This document shows, piece by piece, positions 1-15,120 of a DNA stretch of 64,000 nucleotides (the first letter of the stretch is position 1; each line of letters begins with the position of its first letter). The notes below the pieces were generated by a model. That model searched no databases and was not told the origin of the DNA. It was given only the letters and a program-made list of their open reading frames with translations. The DNA is from Amphibalanus amphitrite (Eukaryota > Arthropoda > Thecostraca > Balanomorpha > Balanidae). The translations under genes were made by a program, and so were the position numbers. The stretch spans positions 868,001 through 932,000 of the forward strand of contig NW_024881536.1 of the NCBI RefSeq assembly GCF_019059575.1, written 5' to 3'.

Positions 1-2875
<2,875 letters not shown>

Positions 2876-3034
2876 CCTCCCTCCGATCGACTGACCTATA
2901 CTCCCCTGACCCGTCGCACGCTGCCGGAGCCAGCACGCAGCCACTCACAGTTTCCAAATGCGCTGTCCGTCGGCACCCCTCGGCCGTCCAACGAGCCCGG
3001 TATGCCGCCTGCCGCCCCCGCACGGCCGGGGCTA

Positions 3035-3195
3035 GGCAGGATGGCAGGAACAGCCGTCACCTCTGAGCAGGACGGCGGGACTGCCGTCACCTCTGGGCTG
3101 GACCGGGCGGGACAGCCGTCACCTCTGGGCAGGGCGATGGGGCAGCCGTCACCTCTGGGCAGGACGGCGGGGTAGCCGTCAACTGTGGGCTGGGC
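3035..3195. repeat. minisatellite, about 29-bp unit
   Basis: About five imperfect copies of a GC-rich unit built around GCCGTCACCTCTGGGCAGGA followed by a G-rich spacer. Copies differ by substitutions and small indels, and the last is degenerate (GCCGTCAACTGTGGGCTGG). No TIR or TSD was found around it. Confidence 0.85.
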
Positions 3196-6101
3196 AGACT
3201 GCTGACCTGGGACACGGCCCTCATTCACTGACCTGGGAAGAGTGTCCGATTTGAACTGAGCAGTGAGCACTAAGCATCAAGCTACACATTATCCCTGTCC
3301 TTATCCCAAGAGCAGGTGTTAGCCTGAGCAGTGAGCAACTATAAACGGTGTTAGCTTGACGTATCCACGGTTACTATAAATCGTGAATCGTAAGCCCACT
3401 GTTTCTTGAGCCATCGAGCCCTTGCTGCCCTGTTGACCGCAGCCCGCAGGCCCTGTCAACTCTCAATGTTCACTAGAACTGCGAGCGGCCGACGAGTCGC
3501 TGACAGGAGGGGGAGGGGGTGATTGGGGAGGGAGAGGGAGACTGGGCGGTGGGTGGGTCTGACCGGGAGGATTCGTTGCTTGGGGAGGTGATGTGACAAC
3601 GTTCGCCACCGCCGCCGTCCTGATGGAACACTGTACAAAAGGGACGCTGGCACCAATGGCACATGACATGTCATGACGATCATGCATGATCGTGTAGCCC
3701 GTACATACCGGCTGTAATAGGGCCGGAAGCGGTGTATAGGTGAGCTCACCCCACTCGTTCGGGATTGACGTGTCCCTTTGGCACCACTGCCTGAGTGGCG
3801 CGCTGTTTGGATGATTAGTGATTATGACAGCAGTGGCGCCCTGCTGCCAGCTACCGTTCTACGAATAAATACAGCGGGGTTCTGATGTTGGACTATCTGA
3901 CTCACTCTATCGATTGACCAGATCAGTGGCGTTTGAAGAGGCTGTTTGACTGAAGCGGAGTTATAACTTTGGACAGAAGGGCGAGGGTGGAAGTGGGAGT
4001 GGGACCCACCCCCTGCATCGGGACTCTGATTCACACGATTTCCTGGAGGACCAAAAGTCACTTAGTCATTTAGAGGGCGTCGCGTATTCAGTAAGTATTA
4101 TCGCAGTGTACCGTGCAGGACCTGTCATTCTCTCTGAGCTCGCGCCCATCGCTAACACACCCGCTAAATACCCGTCAGACTATCCTATCCATTGAAAGTA
4201 AAATTTGTAGTTGTGAGCAGTGAGCACCCTGTCGTCGAGATGGCGCAGCTCGTAATCTTATCACTGACGAGGCAAAATTTTATTTTAATTTTGTAGTTGT
4301 GAGGGCTAGGCCTGTATATTTGGTATTTCACCAAACCCCACATCACATCAAGGGAAAGGCTGAGATCTATCTGGCTTCCGCCTTCTGGCAACGGCTCAGC
4401 TCACTCGGACCTCTCTCTCTCCCCCCCCCCCCCTCTGCTCTGAGTGACCTCTCCCCGTCCTCCTCGCCGTTTGCTGGGCCACGGGCCGCGCCGGCTGCCG
4501 GAGATGTAGTAGACCCGTCTGCCGGAGACATAGGGCCGAGCCCGCCCCGCCCCGCAGATTAAGCTTCAAGATGGAATGAATTGAAATCAAGGAAAGCGGG
4601 TACAGAAGAACTGCTATGTGGGAGGCAAATAGTGGGAATATCAGTGGCAGACAAATGGGCTCAGTTGGGGCGGAAAATTGAGACGATTGCGGTGGCCGTT
4701 AGCGGACACGCCCCCGCATTAAATTTTTGCTGCCTTTCCTTTGATTTTATCTGAGATGCGAGGCAAATGTTTTTGCGACACCTAATCAAGATCAAATAGG
4801 CATGAAGCAGTTTGATGATATCCAAATGTGTGCGCATTTAATTGCTCGGAAACTCTCCAATCTATTCTGGCTTCTGTCGTGCGTTGGACGCAAATGGCGG
4901 GGCAGTGGGGCCTCTATTTGCAGGCGAGGAGTGAGCCATCTATCAGTTCTGGTACACTATACAGCCGACCCGAAGGGCGCGGGAGGCGGCGGGGTCAGGT
5001 CGGCCTGCATTTCGACTACGACGGCTTCAAAGAGCCGCGCGGCGCTCGACAAGCTAATCCACTGACAATAGTTGTTTATGTCGGAGTCCAATCTGGCCAT
5101 ACAGCACCTGAATGGCAGACAGTCGGAGCGGCGGCGCAATCAGCGCTCTCACGGGCGGCAATTGTCGCGCGCCGCGCCGGCCGCCGGGCTGATTTGCATT
5201 TTGATTGGCTATGTGGCTCTAAATCAAGCCGACGCTGGCTCTACGGCGGGTATCTCCACTTTGAGAGGAGCCCCCGGGACCCGTTCCCATCGCCTCTAGG
5301 GTTGCAGTGACCAGATGGCCAGCGAGAGGCGCCCTGTTACTCCAACTGTCCTCGACCCGTCTCATAGCAAGGAACATGCTTCAGACCTGAGGTATACATT
5401 AGTTCTTGCAAGACTTTAGGTGATTGCACCGCTTGAATAGTAAAGCTGATCCAAGTCATTGATTTCCAACTTCAAGAAATTGGAGACGTGAAACCGATAA
5501 GTTTGGCATTTCTGGTCTTACGGATGCTCAATATTTGTTTTGTCGACATGTAAAGGAAAGTCGAAAGCAATAATGTGAGGAATCAGGAAACGTTGAATTG
5601 TTGGAATGTAATGTGACAAGAAGGACGTGCAGGTCTCAAAAAGCTGACAAGCTCAAGCTACGATCCCATGCCTTCAAATCAGCAGGTCAATGCAGTTGAC
5701 TGATTCCGCTGATTTCTGGCAGTGCGGTCCTGCCAAATGGCCCAATTCTTCCGGCCGGTGCGCCCAGACAAATCCTCCGTAGGCGGTCCCGCCCTCGGGA
5801 GCGGGTGCCCGATCTCGCTGATTCAAATTAGCCGCGCACCTCTGACAAGACTGCGCCACTAATGAACCAGAACAAAGACGCCGAGTGGCGCGGCAAAAAG
5901 CGGCAAGGCTGTCGGCGATTCTGGCGCACTGGCAACGGCGACACGAACGGCCTGCTGGCTAAGGGTGTGTTTCCGGCTAACGAACACATTGAGTGGCATA
6001 TTCGGCGCAGCTGCAGGGCAGGTAAAGGACAGGTTCGGGAGGGTTCGATGGAGTTCCCCAACGGCGGCTGGTTGACGCGTGTTCACTGTTGAATTTTTTG
6101 A
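3196..6101. other. unassigned DNA with short homopolymer tracts
   Basis: No recognisable gene. It contains a purine-rich stretch (about 3505-3595) and a C-tract at about 4420-4434. GC-rich DNA around 4960-5300 carries a 160-codon open frame (4828-5310) without identifiable domains, which I treat as chance. It ends at the 8-bp target duplication of the hAT element starting at 6110. Confidence 0.5.
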
Positions 6102-6132
6102 TTAATGGGCATGGGTGTCGATTTGTATACCT

Positions 6133-6156
6133 TTGGGGGTGCTGCAGCACCCCCAA
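6133..6156. repeat. 24-bp perfect palindrome and subterminal motif cluster
   Basis: A perfect palindrome, each half reading TTGGGGGTGCTG, lies about 23 bp inside the left end of the hAT element. The GCACCCCCAATG motif, or close variants, recurs four times up to about 6222, and once (AGCACCCCCAACC) near the right end at about 8412-8424. Clustered subterminal motifs of this kind bind transposase in hAT elements such as Ac. That role is inferred here, not shown. Confidence 0.75.
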
Positions 6157-6399
6157 TGCTGAAATGAGCACCCCCAATGGTTTTCGGGGCACCCCCAAAT
6201 GTTCCAGTTAGCACCCCCAATGATTTTTCCCTCAATAACTCCCACTAACTCTGCTTGAGGAACATAATTGGTTCCGCAGTATTTCACTGCTAAAAACAAA
6301 ACAATTACGCAATTTACAATGCATGAAAAAAGATGTAAAGAAAAGCAATGTTAGTCTTAAGAAGAAGGGCGGAAAAACACGCTAAGTTGCAAAGACACT

Positions 6400-7880
6400 G
6401 GTGTGGGTCCGTCGTACACGGGTGTCAGACTCGGACCCTTTGAGCGCCAAGCCGGCAGGGGGCTCAAGAGACCAGCGACGGGCCCTCAGAGCCAGAGGCC
6501 GGCAAAGGGCCACCAGAGGCCGGTGGTAAGTACCTTCATTGGGGTCGTCTTTAGAGACCGGCACGGACTCAGACGCCGATGGGGCCCTCAGAGTCGCCGG
6601 TGTGGGGCCTTCACAAGTCACCGGTGGGTGGCCGTCATATGCACACTAGTGGGGCCTTCAGAAGCGACGGCGTTGGGCCCTCAAAGCCGCCGATATAGGG
6701 CCTTAAGAGGCACTAGTGTGGGGCCCTCAGATATGGCAATGTGGAACCCTCGGAGGCGCCGGTGTAGGGGCTTCACAGTCGCCGGTGATAGCCCTCACAG
6801 GCGCCGTTGTGGGGGCTCTCAGAGACACTGGTTTAGGGCCATCACAGGCACGCGTGGGGCCCTCAGAACTGCTGTTACGGAACGGACCCTTCATAGGCCG
6901 ACAAGAAGATATCAAGAGGTCCCCCGGTGCCTTCAGGAGCCAGAGACCGGCATGGTGCTCTCAAACGCCGCTGGGACCCTCCGAAGTCCGAGTCACCTGT
7001 GTGGGGCCGTCAGGGTCGCTGGTAGCTGGCTGGTAACTGACAAGGACCCTCAGAACCGCCAATGTAGGGTTTTTAAAGGCATTGGCGTAGGGCCTCAGAG
7101 TTAGGGGTGTGGGGCCCTCAGAGACGCCACGCCGCTGTGGCTCTCAGGGGCGCCGGTGAGGGCCCTCACAGTCGCCGCTATAAAGTCCCTCAGAGAAGTG
7201 GGTGTGGGCCTGGGGCTATTACAGGCGGATGTGGAGCTCTTAAAGCTGGCCCCCTAACCCAGCCAGCAATTTGGTTCGGCGCAATTCCGTTTTGCCCCGG
7301 CAACTCTGACATGCCAGACCTGGGCCGGTGTAAACGGGACGCTGTCAGAGCCGGGGTTTGGGTCGATATGGCTCTATTCCTGTTAGCCAGTCTTTGCCGT
7401 AGCGCTCCCGGGTTGGTATGGTTTCGGACCGCCAAGTCTGGCTCAACTCCGTCCGGCTCCCCTACGGCCAGGTCCGGCTGCCGCATAGCTGCTCTGGCTT
7501 ACTGTGGCTGAAGTATGGTTAAGGTACGGCACGGCTGATGCGGCATAAGTCCGGCTGTGGTGCTGGCGAGCTTCGGGATCATGTGTCAGCTCTAGTAGAG
7601 CCCCAGACCTTGCCCGTACTTTAGCCGGAGCAAATGCCGGAGCTAGCCAGACTAAAGCTACGGCCCAGAACAAATTTGCTGGCTGAGAATAGGCCGGTTA
7701 GGACCCCCAGAGGCCGGCAAGTGGCCCTCCGAGGCCGGTAAGGGGCCCTCAGAGGCTGGCTTGGGCCCTTATGGAGATCTTAGTGTTGGTACTTGTGGGC
7801 CCATGAGGTGTTATTACGAGTCATGTGGAGCCCTTCTGAGTCCAAATATGGCCAGCATGGACCCTCAGCGGCCAATTGGC
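6400..7880. repeat. degenerate GC-rich minisatellite inside the hAT element
   Basis: Many diverged 20-35 bp units share a core like GGGGCCCTCAGAG followed by a CGCCGGTG-type segment. They are densest at about 6480-7230 and recur at about 7690-7870. Between these (about 7240-7690) lies less repetitive GC-rich sequence. The same core, reverse-complemented, occurs at about 29560-30330 and 39200-39960, so this array belongs to the transposon family rather than the locus. Confidence 0.8.
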
Positions 7881-7914
7881 GCCGCAGGGCCCATCAGCCC
7901 CAAATAACCCGAGG

Positions 7915-7976
7915 GCCCCTGAACCTGATGGGGGGAGGGGGCACGTGCCTCACGGACCCACCTGGCTACGCCACTG
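7915..7976 (-). mobile_element. nested hAT right terminus (CAGTGGCGTAGCC end)
   Basis: Read on the minus strand from 7976 this begins CAGTGGCGTAGCCAGG, a common hAT-type terminus. It stays alignable for about 55 bp with the sequence starting at 29411 (CGGTGGCGTAGCTAGG), including a shared CACGTnCCCC block. I infer a second hAT inserted inside the outer one. Its other end and its TSD were not found. Confidence 0.6.
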
Positions 7977-8975
7977 AGAAAAATAGTAAACCCGTAAATA
8001 TCGAAATGCGATCACCTGTCAATTTTTAGCGACTATTGTGATCGTCTGACTCTTGCCAGAGCCTCGTAGCTACCGCTGCCTCCGCGCAATGTCCGCTCAT
8101 GCGGGCCGCAAGGGCTGCTGCACCGGTGCTAATCGCCGTCATCGGTTTCTGTCACCATATTACAGAGGTGCCGGGGCTGTTGTCGAGCTGCCGGCAAATA
8201 CATATGCGACTTTTTCGGAAAAATGTTTATGTAATTAGGTAGCCAAGTACTAGGACGAGCAGAATGATTTTCAAGAAGTATGTTCTACCTTTGGGAAATA
8301 TTAGTGGAAATCCCGGGATTATCAGAACCGTATATAGGGATACCCAACCCTGCCTTGCACGGTTAAGTGCCCCATGCCAAAGCTGCAATCTTTCACCCGG
8401 TGCAGGGGTTGAGCACCCCCAACCATTTTGAAAAATCGACACCCCTGTTAATGGGTAAGTTTGAAGTCGTTTTCCTGGTTACTTTAGTCCCCCATCCAGT
8501 TATATGACCCATTGTTCTCCACGTGCGCCGATATTCAGCTGACGCGCGCAAGAAAAATAAAACGAAGGTATAAAATTGAGGATCGGCTGAACTTGACACA
8601 ATGTGACAATAGACGGTTTCTAAACAAGTCGAGGCATTCCTCAGTGCGGCTTAGCCTTATGGTCATGCTATACAGGCCATTGTTACGAATATGTGTATCC
8701 ACGTGTCCGTTTACTGGTGCGGCTTATAGACTCCGACAGCCTGCAGGGAGCTAAAGCCCATCAGCCAGCACAGAGTCTATTTCACATCACACCAGCTCCT
8801 TTCCGAATTGCATTTGTCTTAGCTCCTATTCAACTCGTGAATCCCCAGAGACACATAGTGCCGGGAGCACATTGTCTCCCCTTCTGAGCGGGCTTTCGCC
8901 TCCCTTCTGCCCCGCTCCCCATGGACGCATTAGAGACGAGCTGAAAAATGGTGGCTCTGATCGCCATGCCAACAT

Positions 8976-9250
8976 GGTGAACGGACGGACGGACGGACGG
9001 AAGCGGAGCCGCTCCGGGGGCGGACGGCCCTGCTGAGGGAGCTGCTGAGGGCCTGCTGAGGGCCTGCTGAGGGCCTGCTGAGGGAGCCGCTCCGGGGGCG
9101 GACGGCCCTGCTGAGGGAGCCGCTGAGGGAGCCGCTCCGGGGGCGGACGGCCCTGCTGAGGGCCTGCTGAGGGAGCTGCTGAGGGAGCTGCCCACGGCCC
9201 TGCTGAGGGAGCCGCTGAGGGCCTGCTGAGGGCCTGCTGAGGGAGCCCCG
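8976..9250. repeat. minisatellite with 11-bp and 33-bp periods
   Basis: A short GGAC tetranucleotide run (8976-9001) leads into an array of GGGCCTGCTGA-type 11-mers interspersed with GGGAGCCGCTCCGGGGGC blocks that make a roughly 33-bp higher unit. Because 33 is divisible by three, it gives long false frames of Pro-Ser-Ala-Gly repeats on the minus strand. These should not be called proteins. Confidence 0.85.
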
Positions 9251-11054
9251 GCGCCGCATAGTGCATAGGTTAACGGCCTGCTCGGGGCTGTCTGCTGAAA
9301 TCGATTCATACGAGAGGCATAAGAAGAGAATGCATAGAGGAAAAGTTTGAGCATGTAAAGCGATGTTTACTTTGGACACAAGAAGCTACAGACGGTAATT
9401 ATTGAGGCACGGTGCGTTGCAGGAATCGGCCATAACCATGCCGAATGAGATACAAAGGAGAGGGCTGCTGCAGTTTTTCTGTTCCGGGGAGAGATTCTGG
9501 CACGAACTTTTGGAACTGCGCTGCATGAAATCCATTTTCTAAAGCTGAAACACACTCACACATCAGCCGAAATAGCTGCATTGCATGTGCAAATCGTTAA
9601 AAAGAACAACATAGAGCAATGTCGCTTTTGGCTCGGCAGATTGGGTCGTTTTTGGTTCGATATCCAGGATTTGATGGTTCCTTCGCCCTTAGCTCATTGC
9701 CGGCTAATCACTGTCGGACTGATGCTATTTGTTCACCTGCAGGCGCAAATAACGACACCGTGTCTTTGATCTCCGCGCTGATGAGCCATATTTCTGCTTT
9801 AGGTATGCAAATTGTCCGCCATCGACTGAAAGGCTGCGTAGAGCGCGCAGTTTTCCGCTTCTGTGAACACGCAGCGGGCGTCAATGAGCTCGCCTGATGA
9901 GCTCAGTTTATTGAAATTCTGCGCGTTCCACGATTGTAGCCGTGCCGCGATTTGGCATGCTGCTCTAGCTGCTCCTGTAATTTACGCTTATTGGCCCTTT
10001 TCAACCAATAAACTGGTCACATTCCAGGAAGTTGAGTTCGACATTACGGGGGAGTACCCTTCGGTCCGAAATGGGAGAGTTCTGTTGCGAGCGAAAGCGG
10101 TGTAATGTGTGCGTGTATTTTTTTTGTAGCGAACTATCGTTGAAGGACTAAAGCATTTAAAATTGCTCAAAGAGAATTGATCAATGAATTACATATTTTT
10201 TTTATGTGTAATAGATCAAGTTTGAATTGGTAAAAAATTCTCTGATTTAGTTCTTGGTTAGCTTAATTTATTGAATTAAAACAAATATGTAGTATTATAG
10301 TCACTGTGACATCAACGGTGATTCCGTGGCACCGAGATGGAACCATATACGGATGTCCAGCAATTCGCGAGATGTCCACGTATATGGACAGATGGAACCA
10401 ATACGTGGGGACCATCAAAAGCGAGTAGTAAAGTAATCTTGATCAAAAGCCGTCTGAGGTTGGAAAACTGACAGGGATTTTTTTATGAATGAAAGGGAGC
10501 GCTGCACTCGGTTTAATTTCACTTGCGGTATGGGAACTGCGGTGACGTCCTTGCTAATAACTATAGAGTGGCTCGATATTATCCTTGTTACAGTGATTCC
10601 CTGATTCTACCACGGATTGCAAGTACCGAAGCTACTTGCGCGTTCTTTCAGGGACGTGACAGAAAAGGAATATGTCAAGCCTTCTTTTCTCGTACGACCA
10701 TCATTCATGCTTGACAGTCAGTGTCAATGCATATAGCCTAATTCAATGTTGCGTGAGGACCAGTAATTACGTACGCCACTGCGCTCAGAACAGACAGGTT
10801 TCGATTGCATTGTCTTCGGAGCTTCGCGTGGCTGGAATCATTAGCCAATCAAAATCACACTGCATTGTATCTGCAATCTAGAGCTGATGGATTGATTTCC
10901 TGTCAATCAGTGGGTTCAACAAGTGTGTGAATGTGGAATTTTTAGCTCGCTCATTATGCCACATAGAGTATAGACCTGTCGTCGCGGGTCGCAGAGACAA
11001 CTACGGCAGGCCGGGGCTACGACATTGGCGCCGTCCACTTCATCAACTGCCAGT

Positions 11055-11220
11055 CAAATAACTGTCAGTATAGCGACACTGGACGTCAGTATAGCGTCGC
11101 CGGTCGTCAGTATAGCGCCGAGGACGGCCGTGGGCCGTCAGTATAGCGCCGTGGGCCGTCAGTATAGCGCAGCTGGTGCAGTCACATAGCGCCTTGGGCC
11201 GTCAGTGCAGCGCCATTGGC
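11055..11220. repeat. minisatellite, about 20-24-bp unit
   Basis: About seven imperfect copies of a unit containing CCGTCAGTATAGCGCC. Spacing varies from about 20 to 26 bp, and the copies degrade toward the right. Confidence 0.8.
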
Positions 11221-12222
11221 GGCTAAGCGGTCCATAAGCTCTCACTGGGCCGCCAGTTCATGCATGACTAGACAAAGGCCGGCGCCGTCCGGGCCGTATG
11301 TTCGCCATGATGTATGGAGCCGGGCGGCCAGTTTTCCAGCGGCCGGACCGGCGCCGCTCCCATGGCACGGCCGCGCGACACGGCGCCGGTCGTGCTCCCG
11401 CGGCCATCGGTCACCGCTGACGCCGACAGACGCTCACGCTGAATGTATTCATCACGGCCCGTGCGCGGACGCTCACAGCCGCGCCGACGTGAGCTGCAAA
11501 TCAGCTAATGATAAGCAAACAGGTATTCATTGACACACGGAACGGGAGATCTATTGAATTCTGCGCGTCTTCGCTGAGGCCGTACCTGAAGGCTGAATGT
11601 TGTCGTTGGAATCCATACAAATGCTGAAATGATAGCTTTGTGGCAGAGTATTGGATAGGTACTGTCATGCATTTGATGCTTTGTATTTGATCCTGCGAAG
11701 TGTTTTATTATATACGATAAATAAATGCTTATTTCTGAAGGAAGTTTTTATATTTCGTACCGGATAAGGATTTTTTACTGTGCGCCTAACACATTGCACA
11801 TGAAAACATAGGTTCTGTTATTACCTGCATGCGAGAAATGGCATCAGTCTTTTCTATTAAATGCCAGCATGCTTGCTTTATCAGTATGCATTGCCGTGAC
11901 ACCAGCAGCAGATTGTCCCGACTTCTCTCAACCACACAGCATCTTTTATGGAAGTGACCTGCTGAAAAATAAATCGTATTCGAGGTTCGTTCTCTTCCAG
12001 CATGGCTCACTTGTCACTTTGCCGTCATCATGCATACCAAGCCGCGGTAGGTCACGCCCAATTTCCCTTAACGTGCTGCAGAGATTGCTAGACGTCACAT
12101 TGACTATTGATGGAGTGGCATTAGGCATGTATCCACTCCATGATCATCCCTCATCACCATGTTGATCAGTTGATTTTACTGCTGAACGCTGCGCCGGCTA
12201 TAGTGCTCCCCGATTGACCAGC

Positions 12223-14027
12223 CAGGGGCGGATCCAAGGGGGGGGGGGGTCACATGGGTCATGGCCCCCCCCTTGAGGCCCGGGGGCCCAAAGACCTGCC
12301 AGGGGCACCACCGGCCTATCAGGGGTATCACAGTCCTGACAGGGGCACCACAGGACCGCCAGGGGCACCACAGGCCTAACAGGGACACCACGGGCCTGGT
12401 GCCCCTGGGCCCTGACAGGACTGTAACGCCCCTGACAAGCCTGAAGTGTCCCCGGCAGGCACGTGGTGCCCCTGACAGGCCTGAGGCGCCCCTGCAAGGC
12501 CGGTGGTGCCCCTGGCAGGCCTGTGGTGTCCATGGCAGGCCTGTGGTGCCCTTGCTAGGCCTCTGGTGCCCCTGACAGGCTTGTAATGCCCCTGGAAGGA
12601 CTGTGGTGCCCCTGGGCCCTGACAAGCCTGAGGTGCCCCTGACAGGCCAGTGGTGCCCTTGCTAGGCCTGTGGTGCCCCTGGCAGGCCTCTGGTGCCCCT
12701 GACAGGCTTGCGGTGCCCTTGGAAGGACTGTGGTGTCCCTGGGCCCTGACAAGCCTGAGGTGCCCCTGACAGGCCCGTGGTGCCCTTGTTAGGCCTGTGG
12801 TGCCCCTGGCAGGCCTCTGGTGCCCTTGCTAGGCCGCTGGTGCCCCTGGCAGGCCTCTGGTGCCCCTCACAGGCCTCTGGTGCCCTTGCGCCCGGAGAGG
12901 ACTGGTGCCCCTGAAAAGTCTGAAGTGCCCCTCGGCAGGCCCGTGGTGCCCCTGACAGTCCCAAGGTGCCCCTGCGAGGCCGGTGGTGCCCCTGGCAGAC
13001 CTCTGGTGCCCCTGGCAGGTCTGTGGTGCCCCTGGCAGGTCTGTGGCGCCCCTGGCAGACCTGTGTTGACTGGTATCCCTGCTAGGTCGCTGGTGCCCCT
13101 CACAGACCTGTGGTGCCCCTGGGCCTTGACAAGCCTGAGATGCCTGGCTATGACAGGCTTGTGGTGCCCCTGATAGACCAGTGGTGCCCTTGCTAGGCCT
13201 GTAGTGCCCCTGGTAGGCCTCTGGTGCCCCTGCTACCCCTGCGCCCGGAGAGGACTATGGTGCCCCTGAAAAGCCTGAAGTGCCTCTCGACAAGCCCGTG
13301 GTGCCCCTGGGCCCTGACAGGCCCATGTTACCCCTGCGAGGTCGGTGGTGCTCCTGGCAGGCCTCTGGTGCCCCTGGCAGGTCTGTGGTGCCCCTGGCAG
13401 GCCTGTGTTGACTGGTGCCCCTGCTAGGCCGCTGGTGCCCCTCACAGGCCTGCGGTGCCCCTGGAAGGACTGTGGTGCCCCTGCCCCTAGGGGTGCTCAT
13501 GGGCCCAACAGGCCCGTTGTGCCCCTGACAGGCCTGTCGTGTATACTTGCTAGACCTGTGGTGCCCCTGCTTCCTGGCAGGCCTGTGGTGCCCCTGGCGG
13601 GCCTGTGGCGCCCCTACAAGGCCGTAGGTGCCCCTGACAGGTTTGTGGTGTCCCTGGAAGGACTTTGGTGCCCCTGCCCCCTGACAAGCCTGAAGTGTCA
13701 AGGACAGACCCTTTAGACGCCAGGGTCAAGTTCGTCGGACTGACAACGATTTGCTTACCTGATAACGTTCCTGGTAAGTACTCACTACTCAGCGTCCACA
13801 ACATATATACACATAGCACATTCATATATACTTGCTTACAATTGGTAAATGTGGTTGTGGCTAAGAGCTAAGATACTGACTAAAAATAAAAAAATAAAAA
13901 AACTGAAAATGGGGGCACCACCAAAATGAAGTGGACGAAATCCGTTGAGTTTTTAATTTTGGGTATAGGTAGGGGCACCACTTCGATTCATGACCCTCCC
14001 CTTGGAGTTTTCCTGGATCCGCCCCTG
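12223..14027. mobile_element. non-autonomous hAT-type transposon, 1.8 kb
   Basis: Both ends read CAGGGGCGGATCCA inward (14 bp identical). Further inside they share related CCAAGGGG and GGTCATG blocks. The flanks are identical 8-bp repeats TGACCAGC (12215-12222 and 14028-14035). There is no transposase. Most of the interior is a 21-bp minisatellite, and the remaining 330 bp at the right is unique AT-rich DNA. The perfect TSD and termini point to a fairly recent insertion. It shares its terminal sequence with the element at 33516-36764. Confidence 0.93.
12262..13690. repeat. 21-bp minisatellite, about 65 copies
   Basis: Units resemble GGTGCCCCTGGCAGGCCTGT with substitutions such as TGACAGGC or TTGCTAGG. 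Occasional longer spacers (GGGCCCTGACAAGCCTGA) recur about every 120-150 bp and give weak higher-order structure. The 21-bp period is seven codons, which keeps several frames open on both strands. This explains the long Pro/Leu/Cys/Trp-rich frames here. Confidence 0.95.
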
Positions 14028-14035
14028 TGACCAGC

Positions 14036-14619
14036 TCGCCTTTTCCCACTTTTACCTTCATCTGTATGCGATCAACACGGAACCTCGTCCATGGGCTGCC
14101 TTTGCGGATGGCTATCAACATTGTACTCGAGTCTACGAGCTGGAATGATGTGTGTCACAGGTCACTTCCTCGGACCAAAGAAAGGGTGCGGCTTTGTTTG
14201 CCATCACGCGCGGACATGCCCATCAGGTGGCGGTGTGTGCCGCGCCGCCCCATTCCCTCCATTGATGAGATGTGCGCTGCCGTATCCGATTCCGCTGCCC
14301 CCGTGGCTCTGTTTCGTCGACCATGTTTGACCCGTGACGGCGTATGTATTTGACCTGGGACCGGAGACGCCATCTCATTTCCTGCCAATGTCTACCCGGG
14401 TGTGGGCAGAGCCGTCTGCTGGGTGCTGGTAGTGTGCAAGGGTGCACAATGGCTCCCACGTTTTTGTGTCTGTGGGGTCGCGTTTACAGGCGGTAGGTCG
14501 TTGCAGAGGAATGATTCATGTTCCCCGCCTTATTTGCTCGATCTTGTGTGGTTCAGCTATGGTCCAATTCAGGAACGAAGTTCAGGCAATAACAGAGCTC
14601 GCTGCTATGTAACGATGCA
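14036..14619. other. unassigned DNA between hAT element and MITE
   Basis: About 580 bp of mixed-composition sequence separates the hAT element's right target duplication from the TTAA MITE. Open frames here are up to 108 codons and show no recognisable motif. Confidence 0.45.
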
Positions 14620-15120
14620 TTAAAGGGACCCTCCCACCTTCAAAAAAGTTAATGAATTGGCATGAAAGTGATGTCCCTTGGTTCAGAAAGAGCGAAAACG
14701 AATACCTATCTACCAAATTTCACCGAAAAATATTCACTGGTTTTTAAGATATTAGGCTTTTACTTTTGTTTACTTTTTGGGATCTCCCCTATTACTAGCG
14801 ACTTTATTTGGAAGCAATAATTTGGCAGCCTTAAAGTGCGGCAGACGTTGCGCGCAAAGCAGCGTATACCACCACGTGTTAACGATGGTTTTAGTCTGAG
14901 ATTTAAAAATCGTTAGATCTCCGCTGACGTCACAAATTCTAAGGGGGCATTCCAATGCATTAGCCCCTTAGAATCCGAAAACTGCAAGTTTGAAATTCCA
15001 TATCTTCGAATTAAAGCATTTTTCGATGTTGTGAGTGCCCAAACCGGTATTTGCAGGCCATGGCCACCAATTTGGCTATCTCAACTCAAAACTAATGTTA
15101 AGGTGGGAGTGTCCCTTTAA
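14620..15120. mobile_element. TTAA-flanked MITE, about 0.5 kb (Kolobok-like or piggyBac-like)
   Basis: TTAA at 14620-14623 and 15117-15120 flanks a 493-bp body. Its ends are inverted: AGGGACCCTCCCACCTT on the left and AGGGACACTCCCACCTT on the right when reverse-complemented (one mismatch in 17). There is no coding capacity. An internal stem (about 14936-14974, ATTCTAAGGGG paired with CCCCTTAGAAT) adds a hairpin. TTAA targets occur in Kolobok and piggyBac; an AGGG start fits Kolobok-type MITEs better, but the assignment is tentative. Confidence 0.88.

Larger units (their letters stand above)
6110..8447. mobile_element. non-autonomous hAT-type transposon, 2.34 kb
   Basis: The ends are inverted: the left reads CATGGGTGTCGATTT and the right, reverse-complemented, reads CAGGGGTGTCGATTTTTC. 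Both are followed by a TTGGGGGTGCT subterminal block. Identical 8-bp direct repeats TTAATGGG flank the element (6102-6109 and 8448-8455). CA(G) termini plus an 8-bp TSD are the hAT signature. No transposase is visible. The interior is a GC-rich degenerate minisatellite plus what looks like the end of a second, nested hAT at 7976. The one-base left-terminal difference (CATG versus CAGG) suggests some age. Confidence 0.9.
8456..12214. other. unassigned DNA between two hAT elements
   Basis: There is no recognisable gene. It includes two minisatellites, listed separately, and an AT-rich stretch (10130-10300). Around 10338-10415 the phrase GATGGAACCA occurs twice, with a GTCCACGTATATGGAC near-palindrome between. 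GC-rich DNA at 11000-11500 holds a 105-codon frame without identifiable domains. No TIR pair was found for the segment as a whole. Confidence 0.45.

Noticed and set aside
4828..5310. 160-codon plus-strand frame in GC-rich DNA
   Set aside because: No recognisable domain, low-information Arg/Ala/Gly-rich composition, and overlapping frames of similar length; high GC alone explains it.
12262..13690. Possible CRISPR-like direct repeat array
   Set aside because: There are no unique spacers and no conserved repeat/spacer alternation or cas genes; it is a eukaryotic minisatellite inside a hAT element.
12176..13825. Many overlapping 60-150-codon frames rich in Pro, Leu, Trp, Cys or Gln
   Set aside because: The 21-bp unit is a multiple of three, so frames stay open by repetition on both strands; no non-repeat protein sequence is involved.
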